Assembly: GCA_964494505.1 (NCBI GenBank)
Contig: CAZBRO010000010.1
Location: forward strand, 62,001-126,000
Length of the DNA: 64,000 nucleotides
Direction of reading: 5' to 3'
From: CAIYRG01 sp964494505
Lineage (GTDB): Bacteria; Pseudomonadota; Alphaproteobacteria; Micropepsales; Micropepsaceae
Shown here: positions 1 to 8,233 of the stretch, one piece after another
Layout of the letters: each line of letters begins with the position of its first letter
How positions within the stretch are numbered: position 1 is the first letter of the stretch
Translations under genes and position numbers: made by a program
The notes under the pieces: model-generated
Databases searched by the model: none
Told to the model about the DNA's origin: nothing
Seen by the model: only the letters and a program-made list of their open reading frames with translations

Positions 1-477
1 CGGAAGCGTACACTTCCGTCCCACAACGCCGTTGTGTAATTTGGGACAGTAAAGGTTTCACCCGATCCGGCGTGTGCACAATTTGTAACATTTCTGGTTC
101 CCATGCCGCTTCAATACACATGGGCGCGAAGTAATCGGAACTTCGCGCCGCGGCGCTACACACACATCAAATTATAATGTAGTAATTGGCTCCCCGCTGT
201 CCATTCGAGGGGAACTGGTCGGGCGGACTCTTGATCGTTCGTCGCTATCCGGAGCGCACCATGACGATCGGCTTTCGACGCAGCAATCGCGCGTGCGGCA
301 GCAACGCAATCGCAATCACAAAACGCAATCGCAACACGAACGGGGTCCTTGCAACATTCCTGCATAAATCCCCTCGCCGGCCCTTCGAGCAAAGTCGCAC
401 GCTGAACGTCCCTTTGTAGCGCCGCAGCCGTTCCGGAAAAATCGCAAACCAACATCGCGAAAGAGGAGCAAACACAA
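1..477. other. Gene-free leader region with nested inverted repeats
   Basis: I see no convincing gene here. The first 47 bases hold palindromic DNA: a near-perfect 18-bp palindrome (1-18), then CACAACG/CGTTGTG (22-36) nested inside GTCCCA/TGGGAC (18-23 and 42-47). A strong hairpin follows, with a 10-bp perfect stem GGCGCGAAGT/ACTTCGCGCC (123-132 and 140-149) and a 7-nt loop. There is no U-tract after it, so it is not a clear intrinsic terminator. The AT-rich segment around 161-190 contains TATAAT (about 173-178), a possible -10 element. The purine-rich AGAGGAG just before 478 is the ribosome-binding site of the first gene. Confidence 0.4.
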
Positions 478-1215
478 ATGGCTTACAGATTTGGAAAGCA
501 TCCGCCGAAGGTCGATTATCGCACGTTGCGGTTCAAGGATTACCTCTCGACGGAAATCGCAGCGCCGCCCCCGTCCGAAGACGTACTGAGAAAGGTTTAC
601 GGAAGTCTCGACATCAGCGACCCGACTGTCCTCTTCCCGATGGATGGCAACGACACGTTGGGCGATTGCACGATTGCCGCCGCGGCGCACGCCGTGACGG
701 TCTATCGCGGGCTCCTCGGCAAGAAGGACATCATGGCGAAGAAGGACGTCATCAAGGTGTATACCCATCTGACGGGCGGGCCGGATACCGGCCTGGTCGA
801 ATTCGACGTCCTGAATTATTGGCGTCAGCACGCGATCGCCGGCGACAAGATTCTGGCTTACGCCAAGATCGATCCGAAGAATCACACCCACGTCCAACAG
901 GCCGTTCACCTGTTCGGCGGCGCCTATATCGGATTCCAGGTGCAGCAGAATTGCATTCAGGAATTCGACGCCCACCAGCCATGGACGCCGGGCACGCTGA
1001 CCAACGATGGCCACGCGGTCTTCGTTGCGGGATACGATCAGACCGGCGTGACGGTGCTCACCTGGGGAAATACGCAAAAGGCCACCTGGGCATGGTGGGA
1101 CGAGTGCGTCGATGAGGCGTATGCGATCCTTCCGCCGGAAGCAAAGGATCCCAGCTTCGCGCCGGGATTCAATGTTGCACAGCTGCAGGCCGATCTTTCG
1201 GCGGTGGCCAGCTGA
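478..1215 (+). CDS. Papain-like (C39-like) fold hypothetical protein
   Basis: 245-residue protein with no obvious signal peptide, preceded by AGAGGAG about 10 nt before the ATG. It has the residue order of a papain-like cysteine hydrolase: Cys64 in LGDCTIAA at the start of a helix, His179 in DGHAVFVAGYD, and Asn198 in TWGNTQ. The spacing and local motifs (Cys helix, GHAV strand, W-G-N) resemble C39-like domains. No natural substrate can be inferred. It stands alone: the next gene starts 143 nt downstream, after a hairpin. The fold is inferred from motifs; enzymatic activity is not established. Confidence is high that it is a gene and moderate for the fold. Confidence 0.75.
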   Translation: MAYRFGKHPPKVDYRTLRFKDYLSTEIAAPPPSEDVLRKVYGSLDISDPTVLFPMDGNDTLGDCTIAAAAHAVTVYRGLLGKKDIMAKKDVIKVYTHLTGGPDTGLVEFDVLNYWRQHAIAGDKILAYAKIDPKNHTHVQQAVHLFGGAYIGFQVQQNCIQEFDAHQPWTPGTLTNDGHAVFVAGYDQTGVTVLTWGNTQKATWAWWDECVDEAYAILPPEAKDPSFAPGFNVAQLQADLSAVAS

Positions 1216-1241
1216 GCAATCAGGTTCACGCATGCGGCTTC

Positions 1242-1268
1242 GGAGGGGGCAGTTCGCCTGCCCTCTCC
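1242..1268 (+). terminator. Hairpin downstream of the papain-like gene
   Basis: GGAGGGGGCAG (1242-1252) pairs with CTGCCCTCTCC (1258-1268) across a TTCGC loop, giving an 11-bp stem with one G-U wobble, 27 nt after the stop codon. No T-run follows, so it is terminator-like rather than a textbook intrinsic terminator. Confidence 0.4.
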
Positions 1269-1358
1269 AGGCAGATCCCCTAACCCGACACACCGAGTTG
1301 TGATAGAAGCTCGCTCGCGCTCGCCGAGGGCGTAATTCCAGCGCGTGCGAACCGAGCG

Positions 1359-2339
1359 GTGCTTACACTTACCGATATTCTTCGAGTCGCTCAGGAACGG
1401 CTGGCCGCGGGCGATGGCCGGGCGGCCATGGATATCTATCGCCAGATCCTCGACCGTCATCCGACCAACAGCGAGGCTCTGTTCGGCGCGCTCAAGGCCG
1501 CCATGGCGACCGGCAATACAGGCGCAATCGAGGCTGCACAGCGTCAACTCGAAGCGGTCTACCGCAATGCCGGCGCGATGACCCAGTTGGCCGTCGCCCA
1601 GGCGCAGCTTGCCGATGGTTTGCGCGTACTGGAAGAGGCAAATGGCGCCGCACAGCGCGCGCTCGCCGCCGATCCCTCGCTGCCCGAAGCGCAAGGCGTC
1701 GCGTTCCTGATCGGCCGTCATCTCGGACAATTTCCTCAGTATTTTTCGCAGTTCGGTCAGGACCGCTACATCCGCGAACATCTGTTCCCGAACAAGCGCG
1801 GCGGGATGTTCGTCGATGTCGGCGCCTATGACGGGATCGGCGGTTCGAACACGCTGTTCTTCGAGAAATTCCTCGGCTGGAAGGGAGTGTGCATCGAGGC
1901 CGACGCCGCACAGTTCGCAAAGCTGACCGGGTACCGCTCCTCGGATTGCGTGCAGGCCTGCATCGCCGACAAGGACGGAGCCGCCCGTTTCTTGAGCGTC
2001 GCGGATGGGCTCACCATGATGGGGGGCCTCGTCGATCATTATGAGCCGCAAGACCTGAAGATGGTGAGCGACCGCTCGCAAGCGAAGGTCGTCACAATGG
2101 CCACGCGGCGGCTGGATTCGGTGCTCGCGGAAAGGAACATCGGCAGCATCGACTATCTTTCGATCGATACCGAAGGCTCGGAGCTTGCGATCCTGAAGTC
2201 GTTCGATTTCGCCCGCTATGAGGTCAAGGCTTTGTCAGTCGAGAACAACCGCAACGCCCCGCAAATTCCCGAATACATGCAGAGTCTTGGTTACCGGCGC
2301 ATCGTCCGCCTCGGCGTCGACGACATCTACGCGAAATAG
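1359..2339 (+). CDS. TPR-containing FkbM family methyltransferase
   Basis: 326 residues from a GTG start. Residues about 1-125 are helical and Ala-rich with a tetratricopeptide-like pattern (AAMDIYRQILDRHPTNSEALFGAL). From about 140 comes an FkbM-type SAM-dependent methyltransferase domain: GMFVDVGAYDGIGGSNT is the glycine-rich SAM motif, WKGVCIEAD is the acidic strand 2, and DYLSIDTEGSELAILKSFDF is the family hallmark. FkbM enzymes O-methylate sugars or small polyketide and lipid substrates; this one's substrate is unknown. The N-terminal TPR suggests a protein partner or a glycan-modification setting. No glycosyltransferases are nearby. The ribosome-binding site is weak, so the start is less certain than the family. 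Confidence 0.85.
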   Translation: MLTLTDILRVAQERLAAGDGRAAMDIYRQILDRHPTNSEALFGALKAAMATGNTGAIEAAQRQLEAVYRNAGAMTQLAVAQAQLADGLRVLEEANGAAQRALAADPSLPEAQGVAFLIGRHLGQFPQYFSQFGQDRYIREHLFPNKRGGMFVDVGAYDGIGGSNTLFFEKFLGWKGVCIEADAAQFAKLTGYRSSDCVQACIADKDGAARFLSVADGLTMMGGLVDHYEPQDLKMVSDRSQAKVVTMATRRLDSVLAERNIGSIDYLSIDTEGSELAILKSFDFARYEVKALSVENNRNAPQIPEYMQSLGYRRIVRLGVDDIYAK

Positions 2340-2340
2340 C

Positions 2341-2365
2341 CGCGCGGGAAGGCCCGGGCCGCGCG
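2341..2365 (+). terminator. GC-rich hairpin after the FkbM gene
   Basis: CGCGCGG (2341-2347) and CCGCGCG (2359-2365) form a 7-bp stem immediately after the stop codon. There is no U-tract, so this is only a possible termination or mRNA-end structure. Confidence 0.3.
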
Positions 2366-2432
2366 CTTGCATCCCTCATGCGCCCACGCTAATCCGCTTG
2401 AGCCGCGAGGCCAGTCCTTAAGGAGTACGCCC

Positions 2433-3143
2433 TTGGCCGACCCCGTCCCCTACTCGCCCGAGGAGAAAAGCGCCCAGCCGCCCTTGAGCTTTGCCGAGTT
2501 CAAGGCGTCTGTCGTGCGGGCGCCCACGCAGGAGCGAATCCGCATCCCGCAGACCTTGACGGAAACAACCGGGCCGTCGGGCGCAGGCGTGTGGGAAAAG
2601 CTGATGGGTGCCGCCCTCACCGACCTCACGCGCCAGCATGAGGGCGAGCCCGTGGGCGAGCGCATCGTGGTCGAGGGTCGCGTGCTCGACGAGTTCGACC
2701 GTCCCGTGCCCAATGTGATGATCGAGATTCTTCAGGCCAATGCGGCCGGCCGCTACGTACATCAATACGACCAGCACGACGCGCCGCTCGATCCCAATTT
2801 CACCGGCGCCGGCCGCGTGATCAGCGATGCCGACGGCCGCTACCGCTTCATCACGGTGAAGCCCGGCGCCTACCCCTGGTACAATCATTGGAACGGCTGG
2901 CGGCCGGCGCACATCCATTTCTCGCTGATGGGGGCCGCATTCGCCGACCGGCTCATCACCCAGATGTATTTCCCCGGCGATCCGCTATTTCCATATGACG
3001 CCATCGCGAACGCCGTGCCGGAAGGCGCCCGCCACCGCATCGTCGCGCGCTTCGATCCGAAAGCGACCGAGCCGTTCTGGGCGCTCGCCTACAACTTTAA
3101 TTTCGTGCTGCGCGGCCGCAACGCAACCCCCATGGAGCAGTGA
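2433..3143 (+). CDS. pcaH: Intradiol ring-cleavage dioxygenase, protocatechuate 3,4-dioxygenase beta-chain type
   Basis: 236 residues, starting at TTG 2433 behind AAGGAG (2420-2425); a longer reading from 2367 has no such signal. All four non-heme Fe(III) ligands of intradiol dioxygenases are visible: Tyr108 (AAGRYVHQ), Tyr147 (GAYPW), and His160 and His162 (WRPAHIHF). The N-terminal arm (IRIPQTLTETTGPSG) matches PcaH beta chains. In the known enzyme, alpha and beta chains form a heteromer that cleaves protocatechuate between its hydroxyls to 3-carboxy-cis,cis-muconate in the cytosol. The alpha-chain gene follows immediately. The downstream genes are not a classical pca set (no pcaBCD), so the true substrate may be a different catechol-type acid. 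Confidence 0.88.
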   Translation: MADPVPYSPEEKSAQPPLSFAEFKASVVRAPTQERIRIPQTLTETTGPSGAGVWEKLMGAALTDLTRQHEGEPVGERIVVEGRVLDEFDRPVPNVMIEILQANAAGRYVHQYDQHDAPLDPNFTGAGRVISDADGRYRFITVKPGAYPWYNHWNGWRPAHIHFSLMGAAFADRLITQMYFPGDPLFPYDAIANAVPEGARHRIVARFDPKATEPFWALAYNFNFVLRGRNATPMEQ

Positions 3144-3145
3144 GC

Positions 3146-3805
3146 ATGGGGAATAAGGGGCCCGGGCAGACGCCGTGGCAGACGACCGGACCGTTCTTCC
3201 ATTTCGGCCTGCCGTGGAAGGGCGCGGCCGATCTGACGGGCGATTCCGATCTGGGCTCGCGGCCCGATCTGGTTCAGCCGGGGCATGATTACGGCATGAA
3301 CGCGCCACGGACAGGGCGCGAACGCGCCATGGGCGAGCGCATCGAAATTGCCGGCCATATCTGGGACAACAAGGGCGCCCCGATCATCGACGGGATGATC
3401 GAGATTTGGCAGGCGAACAGCGCAGGCCGTTACGCGCACCCCGAAGACATGCGTACCGATCTGGCGATCGATCCCCATTTCGTCGGCTTCGGCCGCGCGG
3501 CGCTCGACTCCGGCGGCGGTTTTCGTTTTCGCACCGTCCGGCCCGGACGGGTGCCGGGACCCGGTAACAGCCTGCAGGCGCCGCACATCGCGCTAGGCCT
3601 GATGGGACCGGGTTTCCTGAAGCGGCTGGTCACGCGCATCTATTTCCCTGACGCCGCGGACAATGCGGAAGACCCGATCCTGGGACTGGTGCCGGAGGCG
3701 CGCCGCGCGACCCTGATCGCGGTGAAGGAGCCCGGCGCGGACAACCTCTTCCGTTTCGATATCCGTCTGGGCGGACCGAACGAGACCGTTTTCTTCGATA
3801 TCTGA
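3146..3805 (+). CDS. pcaG: Protocatechuate 3,4-dioxygenase alpha-chain-like protein
   Basis: 219 residues from ATG 3146, 2 nt after the pcaH stop, with GGAG at 3134-3137; a GTG at 3140 would overlap the previous gene. The sequence TPWQTTGPFFHFGLPW is the typical alpha-chain N-terminus. The middle segment ending LQAPHIALGLMG aligns with the beta-chain His-x-His strand but lacks the second histidine, as expected for the structural alpha chain, which contributes to substrate binding without holding iron. Adjacent to and translationally coupled with the catalytic beta chain, so the two very probably form one enzyme. Confidence 0.85.
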   Translation: MGNKGPGQTPWQTTGPFFHFGLPWKGAADLTGDSDLGSRPDLVQPGHDYGMNAPRTGRERAMGERIEIAGHIWDNKGAPIIDGMIEIWQANSAGRYAHPEDMRTDLAIDPHFVGFGRAALDSGGGFRFRTVRPGRVPGPGNSLQAPHIALGLMGPGFLKRLVTRIYFPDAADNAEDPILGLVPEARRATLIAVKEPGADNLFRFDIRLGGPNETVFFDI

Positions 3806-3840
3806 GCGCGGGCCCACGCGCCATCATGGAGTGAATAGGA

Positions 3841-5181
3841 ATGGAAGTGACACGCACGCTGGCGCGCTATGTAGTCGATGCGAAGCCGTCGGATATTCCC
3901 GACGCGGTGAAGCATGAAGGCGTGCGCTCGATCCTGAATTGGCTCGGCTGTGCGGTGGGTGCGGCCAGGCACGAGGCCGTCGAATGCGCGCTCGCGGCGC
4001 TGTCACCGTTCGCGGGGCCTGCGCAAGCCTCCGTGCTCGGACGGCGGGAAAAGACGGACATTCTGAATGCGGCGTTGATGAACGGGATCACCAGCCACGT
4101 GTTCGATTTCGACGACACGCATCTGCCGACCATCATTCATCCGTCGGGGCCGGTGGCATCCGCGATCTTTCCGCTCGCCGAATATCAGCCGGTGACAGGT
4201 GCCGATTTGCTGCACGCCTTCATCCTCGGCGTCGAGGTCGAGTGCCGCATCGGCAACGCGGTCTATCCCAACCATTACGACGTCGGCTGGCACATCACCG
4301 GTACCGCGGGCGTGTTCGGTGCGGCTGCGGCCGCGGGCAAGCTGCTTGGCTTGAACGAACAGCATATGACTTGGGCGCTCGGCATTGCGGGCACGCAGTC
4401 GTCTGGCTTCCGCGAGATGTTCGGCACCCACTGCAAAAGCTTCCACCCCGGCAAGGCCGCGCAGAACGGCTTGGCGTCCGCACTGCTGGCGCAAAAGAAT
4501 TTCACGAGTTCCAACCAGGTGCTCGAAGCCAAACGCGGCTTTGCCAATGTGATGTCGACCAAGCAGGATTATTCGCGCATCACCGAAGGGCTAGGGAAAA
4601 CATTCGAGGTGACGCTGAATTCCTACAAGCCGTTCGCCTGCGGAATCGTGATTCATCCTTCCATCGACGGCTGCGTTCAGCTCAAGAAGGAGTACGGGCT
4701 GACCGGCGGCGAAGTGGAGAAGGTCGAGCTGACGGTGGCCCCCCTGGTGCTGGAATTGACCGGCAAACGCACGCCCCAGGTGGGCCTGGAAGGCAAGTTC
4801 AGCGTCTTTCATTCCTGCGCGGTCGCGATTCTCTATGGCGCTGCCGGGGAGAAGGAATATTCCGACGAAATGGTGCGCGATCCCCGCGTGATTGCATTGC
4901 GCGATAGGGTGGATGCGGTGATCGACAAGAAATTGCGCGATGACGAGGTGTATGTTCGCATCACGTTGAAGGACGGGCGCAAACTCGAAAAGTATGTCGA
5001 GCACGCCATCGGCAGCAAGGAAGTGCCGATGACGAACGCGCAGCTCGAAGAGAAATTCCGCGGGCTCTCCGACGACATTCTGGGAGCGGAGCAATCGCAA
5101 GTCTTGCTCGCGCTGGCATGGGACATCGAGGGGCTCAAGGATGCCGCTGACATCTGCCGGATGTCGACGCCGGGGAGCTAG
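3841..5181 (+). CDS. MmgE/PrpD family protein
   Basis: 446 residues, the full length of the MmgE/PrpD family (2-methylcitrate dehydratase, cis-aconitate decarboxylase and relatives). Visible family features are FDFDDTHLPTIIHPSGPV near residue 90, GVEVECRIGNAV, GWHITGTAGVFGAAAAAGKLLGL, and KSFHPGKAAQNGLASALLA. Members eliminate water from or decarboxylate tricarboxylic-acid-like substrates. Placed 35 nt after the alpha chain and before a LigB-type dioxygenase, it probably acts on a carboxylated ring-fission product, which is an inference from context. AGGA precedes the ATG. The 2-methylcitrate pathway (prpBC) is not nearby, so prpD itself is unlikely. Confidence 0.85.
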   Translation: MEVTRTLARYVVDAKPSDIPDAVKHEGVRSILNWLGCAVGAARHEAVECALAALSPFAGPAQASVLGRREKTDILNAALMNGITSHVFDFDDTHLPTIIHPSGPVASAIFPLAEYQPVTGADLLHAFILGVEVECRIGNAVYPNHYDVGWHITGTAGVFGAAAAAGKLLGLNEQHMTWALGIAGTQSSGFREMFGTHCKSFHPGKAAQNGLASALLAQKNFTSSNQVLEAKRGFANVMSTKQDYSRITEGLGKTFEVTLNSYKPFACGIVIHPSIDGCVQLKKEYGLTGGEVEKVELTVAPLVLELTGKRTPQVGLEGKFSVFHSCAVAILYGAAGEKEYSDEMVRDPRVIALRDRVDAVIDKKLRDDEVYVRITLKDGRKLEKYVEHAIGSKEVPMTNAQLEEKFRGLSDDILGAEQSQVLLALAWDIEGLKDAADICRMSTPGS

Positions 5182-5195
5182 CGGAGTCGCGTTAG

Positions 5196-5224
5196 CCTCA
5201 CCCTTCAACAGGCTCAGGGTGAGG
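5196..5224. repeat. Interspersed palindromic repeat, copy A
   Basis: CCTCACCCT (5196-5204) and AGGGTGAGG (5216-5224) form a perfect 9-bp inverted repeat around TCAACAGGCTC. The same core recurs at 6245-6273 and 35264-35308, always between genes. It is probably a REP-like short interspersed palindrome. Confidence 0.75.
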
Positions 5225-5248
5225 ACGTGTATTTGAGCGGGATAACAC

Positions 5249-6235
5249 ATGGCACGGCTGGTTGCGGCTTTCGGTTCCTCCCACAGCATCATGCTGGCCG
5301 CCCCGCGCGAGGATTGGCAGCGGGCTTTCCGCGACTCCGACCGCCGCATGCCGCTGTTCGATTCAAGCGGGGCTGCAACCACCTATGACGCGTTGCTGGC
5401 CGCGGCACCGCGCGACTCCGAAACCATGGTGACGCCCGACAAACTGAGCCACGCCTTCGACCGGACCTTTGCGGCGGTCGCCGAGCTGAAGCGTCAGATG
5501 GACCAGGTCCCGCTCGATTGCCTCATCATCGTCGGCGACGATCAGCACGAACTGTTCCAGGACGCGATGATGCCGGCGCTCGCCATTTATTACGGGAAGA
5601 CCATCCGCAACGCGGCGCGGCGCGAGGTGCCAGATGGCGACTGGTACAGAAAAGCGCAGCAGGAACGGCTCGAACCGATGGGCGATGCCCATTATGCGGT
5701 TCAGGCCAATCTTGCGCTGCATCTCATCACCGGCCTGGGCTCACGCGAGTTCGACGTTTGCGCCGTCAAGGAAATCGCGGCCGATCAATATGAAGGCCAC
5801 GCCTATTCCTACATCCACCGCACCTATTTGACGGGCCGGGCGCTTCCCGTCGTGCCCATCATGCTCAATACCTATTATCCGCCCAATCCGATTCCACCGC
5901 GGCGTTGCGTGGCTTTAGGCAAGGCGCTGAAGGCGCTGATCGAGGAATTTCCGGGCGATGCGCGAGTCGGCATCATCGCGTCGGGCGGTCTTTCCCATTT
6001 CGTGGTGGATGAGGAAATCGACCGCGGGGTTCTTGCGGCGTTGCAGCACAAGGACCTCGATTATCTGGCGGGGCTCGATCCCAAGAGGCTGCAGGCGGGA
6101 AGCTCCGAAATCCGGAGCTGGATCGTGACCGCCTCGGCCGCGACTGATCTCGATCTCGTCTGGAGCGATTACATTCCGGCCTACCGTACGCCCGCGCTCA
6201 CCGGCACGGGGTTGGCCTTCGCGCGCTGGGCGTGA
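5249..6235 (+). CDS. Class III extradiol dioxygenase, LigB-like catalytic subunit
   Basis: 328 residues. Features match the LigB / DODA class III ring-cleavage fold: an N-terminal SSHSIML histidine, VGDDQHELFQ around residue 95, AYSYIHRTY near 190, and GIIASGGLSHFVVDEEID near 245. In characterised enzymes two histidines and a glutamate bind Fe(II) and cleave catecholic or gallic acids next to the hydroxyls. Having an intradiol pair and an extradiol enzyme in one cluster is unusual. The gene starts 24 nt after palindromic repeat A, with GGGAT upstream of the ATG. The substrate cannot be assigned; a protocatechuate- or gallate-type acid is the simplest guess. Confidence 0.82.
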   Translation: MARLVAAFGSSHSIMLAAPREDWQRAFRDSDRRMPLFDSSGAATTYDALLAAAPRDSETMVTPDKLSHAFDRTFAAVAELKRQMDQVPLDCLIIVGDDQHELFQDAMMPALAIYYGKTIRNAARREVPDGDWYRKAQQERLEPMGDAHYAVQANLALHLITGLGSREFDVCAVKEIAADQYEGHAYSYIHRTYLTGRALPVVPIMLNTYYPPNPIPPRRCVALGKALKALIEEFPGDARVGIIASGGLSHFVVDEEIDRGVLAALQHKDLDYLAGLDPKRLQAGSSEIRSWIVTASAATDLDLVWSDYIPAYRTPALTGTGLAFARWA

Positions 6236-6244
6236 ACAGCTTGC

Positions 6245-6314
6245 CCTCACCCTTCGACAGGCCCAGGGTGAGGAATTAAATTTCCTCATTGCTCGTGCTT
6301 ATCGAAGCATGAGG
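6245..6314. repeat. Interspersed palindromic repeat, copy B (two hairpins)
   Basis: The first hairpin, CCTCACCCT...AGGGTGAGG (6245-6273), is nearly identical to copy A. A second hairpin, CCTCAT...TGCTT-ATCG-AAGCATGAGG (6284-6314), follows. The two-hairpin layout is shared with copy C at 35264-35350. The ATG at 6309 lies inside the repeat and is probably not a true start codon. Confidence 0.75.
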
Positions 6315-6326
6315 TTTGGAGACGAC

Positions 6327-6719
6327 ATGAGACAGAAGAGCATCGAAGTCGAAGGCCTTTCCCATCACGGCGCGCCCATTCCAACCGCCTGCCGCGTCGG
6401 GCCGCTGCTCGTCACCTCGCGCATCATGGGAAAGAACCCCGAAACCGGCCACATGCCCGCCGATCCGGAAGCCCAAGCCGTGCTCTGTTTCGAGAACTTG
6501 AAGCGTGTGCTCGCGGCGGGCGGCATGGACATGGGCGATGTCGTGAAGCTGACCGTGTATCTGGTCAGCGATTCCTATCGCACGGCCGTCAACAAGCCGT
6601 GGAACGAACATTATCCCGATCCTGCCCACCGCCCGACACGCGATTCCCTGGTGATGCCGTTGCGCGGAGCCAATTTGATCCAGATCGAAGCCTGGGCGGT
6701 AGCGAAAGAACTCGGCTAG
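6327..6719 (+). CDS. RidA/YjgF family protein
   Basis: 130 residues. I place the start at ATG 6327, which has GGAG 8 nt upstream, rather than at ATG 6309, which falls within a repeat. The sequence has the Rid signature: RVGPLLVTSRIMG, a conserved Arg in HRPTRDSLVMPL, and the Glu of LIQIEAWAV, the positions that line the RidA imine/enamine deaminase site. RidA proteins hydrolyse reactive enamines and imines; in aromatic pathways relatives act as hydrolases on ring-fission intermediates. Its place between a ring-cleavage enzyme and a PanB-like lyase suggests a role in the same pathway. Confidence 0.85.
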   Translation: MRQKSIEVEGLSHHGAPIPTACRVGPLLVTSRIMGKNPETGHMPADPEAQAVLCFENLKRVLAAGGMDMGDVVKLTVYLVSDSYRTAVNKPWNEHYPDPAHRPTRDSLVMPLRGANLIQIEAWAVAKELG

Positions 6720-6796
6720 GAACGAGCCGCCATTGACGCAAATCGCGGGGCGGTGCTAGGGCGCGTCAGCCCTTCGACCCAGGAAAGAACGCCCGC

Positions 6797-7636
6797 ATGG
6801 ATTCCAAAGACAGCGCCGTCACCATCCCCGGCCTTCAGCAGATGAAACGGGACGGCAAGAAGATCGTGGGCGTGGTCGCCTGGGACTACCAGATCGCGAG
6901 CATCATCGACCGTGCGGGCGTGGACATCATCTCGGTCGGCGATACGGTGGGGATCAATCTCTGGGGCCACGCGTCGCCGCTCGAAGTCACCATGGAAGAG
7001 ATGATCGTGGTGTGCAAAGCAGTGCGCCGCGGCACCAAGCGCGCGCTCGTCTCCTGCGATTTTCCGTTCGGGCCGCTGCAGGAAGGCACCGATTCTGCAG
7101 TGCGCGCGGCAATCAGGCTCGTGAAGGAAGCGGGCGCCGACATGATCAAGCTCGACGGCGCCGCGGATTTCCCCGATGCGGTGCGCGCGATTACGCGCGC
7201 CGGAATCCCTGTCTTCGCGCAATTCGGGTTGACGCCGCAAACCGCGCTCGCTCTGGGCATGCAGTACAGCGCCATGAACAGGCCGGGCGCCGAGCTTGCG
7301 GCCGATATGGCGGCCAAGATGGTCGAAGAGGCGAAGCGGCTGAAAGACGCGGGCGCGGCGCTACTGGATTTCACCAATTCGGGGCCGGTTGCCGGCGAAG
7401 CGGTGGTGCGGGCGGTTTCGATTCCGGTGATCGGCGGCTTCGGCGGCGGGCCGTGGCTCGACGGTCGCATGCGCATGGCGCACGCGGCCATCGGCTATGC
7501 TGCGAGCGCGCTCGAAGCCAAGACCGAGAATTATGCGAACGTCGCCAAAACCACGCTGGACGCCATCTCGGCTTACGCCGAAGACGTTCGCAGCGGACGC
7601 CAGATCAAGGGAGCGGCTCCCGCCAAGCTCCCCTGA
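6797..7636 (+). CDS. PanB-like (ketopantoate hydroxymethyltransferase superfamily) lyase with altered key residues
   Basis: 279 residues with PanB architecture: IISVGDTVGINLWGHASPLEVTMEEM, CDFPFGPL, FGLTPQTALALG and IPVIGGFGGGPWLDGRM. Comparing with E. coli PanB from memory, metal ligands Asp49 and Asp88 are kept. The position of Glu114 is Asp120, the GHLGLTPQ histidine is Gln142, and the catalytic Glu181 position is Asp191. True panB is normally beside panC, which is absent. I therefore read it as a PanB-family C-C lyase/aldolase, probably acting on a keto-acid product of the ring-cleavage cluster. AGGAAAG precedes the ATG. Family is certain; the reaction is not. Confidence 0.75.
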   Translation: MDSKDSAVTIPGLQQMKRDGKKIVGVVAWDYQIASIIDRAGVDIISVGDTVGINLWGHASPLEVTMEEMIVVCKAVRRGTKRALVSCDFPFGPLQEGTDSAVRAAIRLVKEAGADMIKLDGAADFPDAVRAITRAGIPVFAQFGLTPQTALALGMQYSAMNRPGAELAADMAAKMVEEAKRLKDAGAALLDFTNSGPVAGEAVVRAVSIPVIGGFGGGPWLDGRMRMAHAAIGYAASALEAKTENYANVAKTTLDAISAYAEDVRSGRQIKGAAPAKLP

Positions 7637-7648
7637 CCGGGCGCAATG

Positions 7649-7999
7649 TCAGTGCTGGTAGGCGTCCCAATTCGGCGGGATGTCGAGCGGCAGATTTTCC
7701 GAAGGCACCGAGCCGTTGATGTAATAGCCGCCTATCGCGCCGCCAACCGCGCCATTGACGCGGCTGACGCCGGTGTTGTGATCGGGCATCTGAAGCCGGC
7801 GGCCGACAATCACCTGGCGCTCAATGGTCGGACCCTGCTCAACGACGCGCTCGCGCACGACCGTGCCCTGATCGTTCTGGGCATAGCTCGCCGGCGGAGG
7901 AATGTTATTGCCGTTTTCGTCCAGGGTCTGCGCCAAGGCCTGGCCCGCCCATCCGGCGCTTCCGGCAAGAAGCGCGGCCATAAGAGTTCTTTTCAACAT
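7649..7999 (-). CDS. Small exported hypothetical protein
   Basis: 116 residues from ATG 7999, with AAGGAG upstream on the minus strand. The N-terminus MLKRTLMAALLAGSAGWAG...ALAQ is a clear Sec signal peptide with an Ala-x-Ala type cleavage site near residue 24. The mature part is short, with VREQV-like polar stretches and a central glycine patch (GAVGGAIGGYYIN) reminiscent of small envelope or glycine-zipper proteins. I do not recognise a family. It converges on the PanB-like gene, the stops being 13 nt apart. Confidence 0.7.
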   Translation of the reverse strand: MLKRTLMAALLAGSAGWAGQALAQTLDENGNNIPPPASYAQNDQGTVVRERVVEQGPTIERQVIVGRRLQMPDHNTGVSRVNGAVGGAIGGYYINGSVPSENLPLDIPPNWDAYQH

Positions 8000-8233
8000 G
8001 GTCGTGTCACTCCTTTTTTTTGCCGGGCCCGTTTTTCCGGCTTCTTCTTCGATGGTGCCCAACGGCCGAAGGCGATTGGACTCGCCTGAATGACAACGGC
8101 CTTGGCGGAACTTCTTTTCCCGCTGGAAGCACAAAAGTTACCGTTATTTGGCGGCCAAGCTTGGGCGCAGGCGCTCTCGTCTTCCACCCGCAGCAGAGCT
8201 AGAGTCGACTCAGAACCGAAAGGGAGGGAAGAC

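Noticed and set aside
6797..7636. Naming this gene panB outright
   Set aside because: Three catalytic-site positions differ from E. coli PanB and panC is missing, so only the superfamily is supported.
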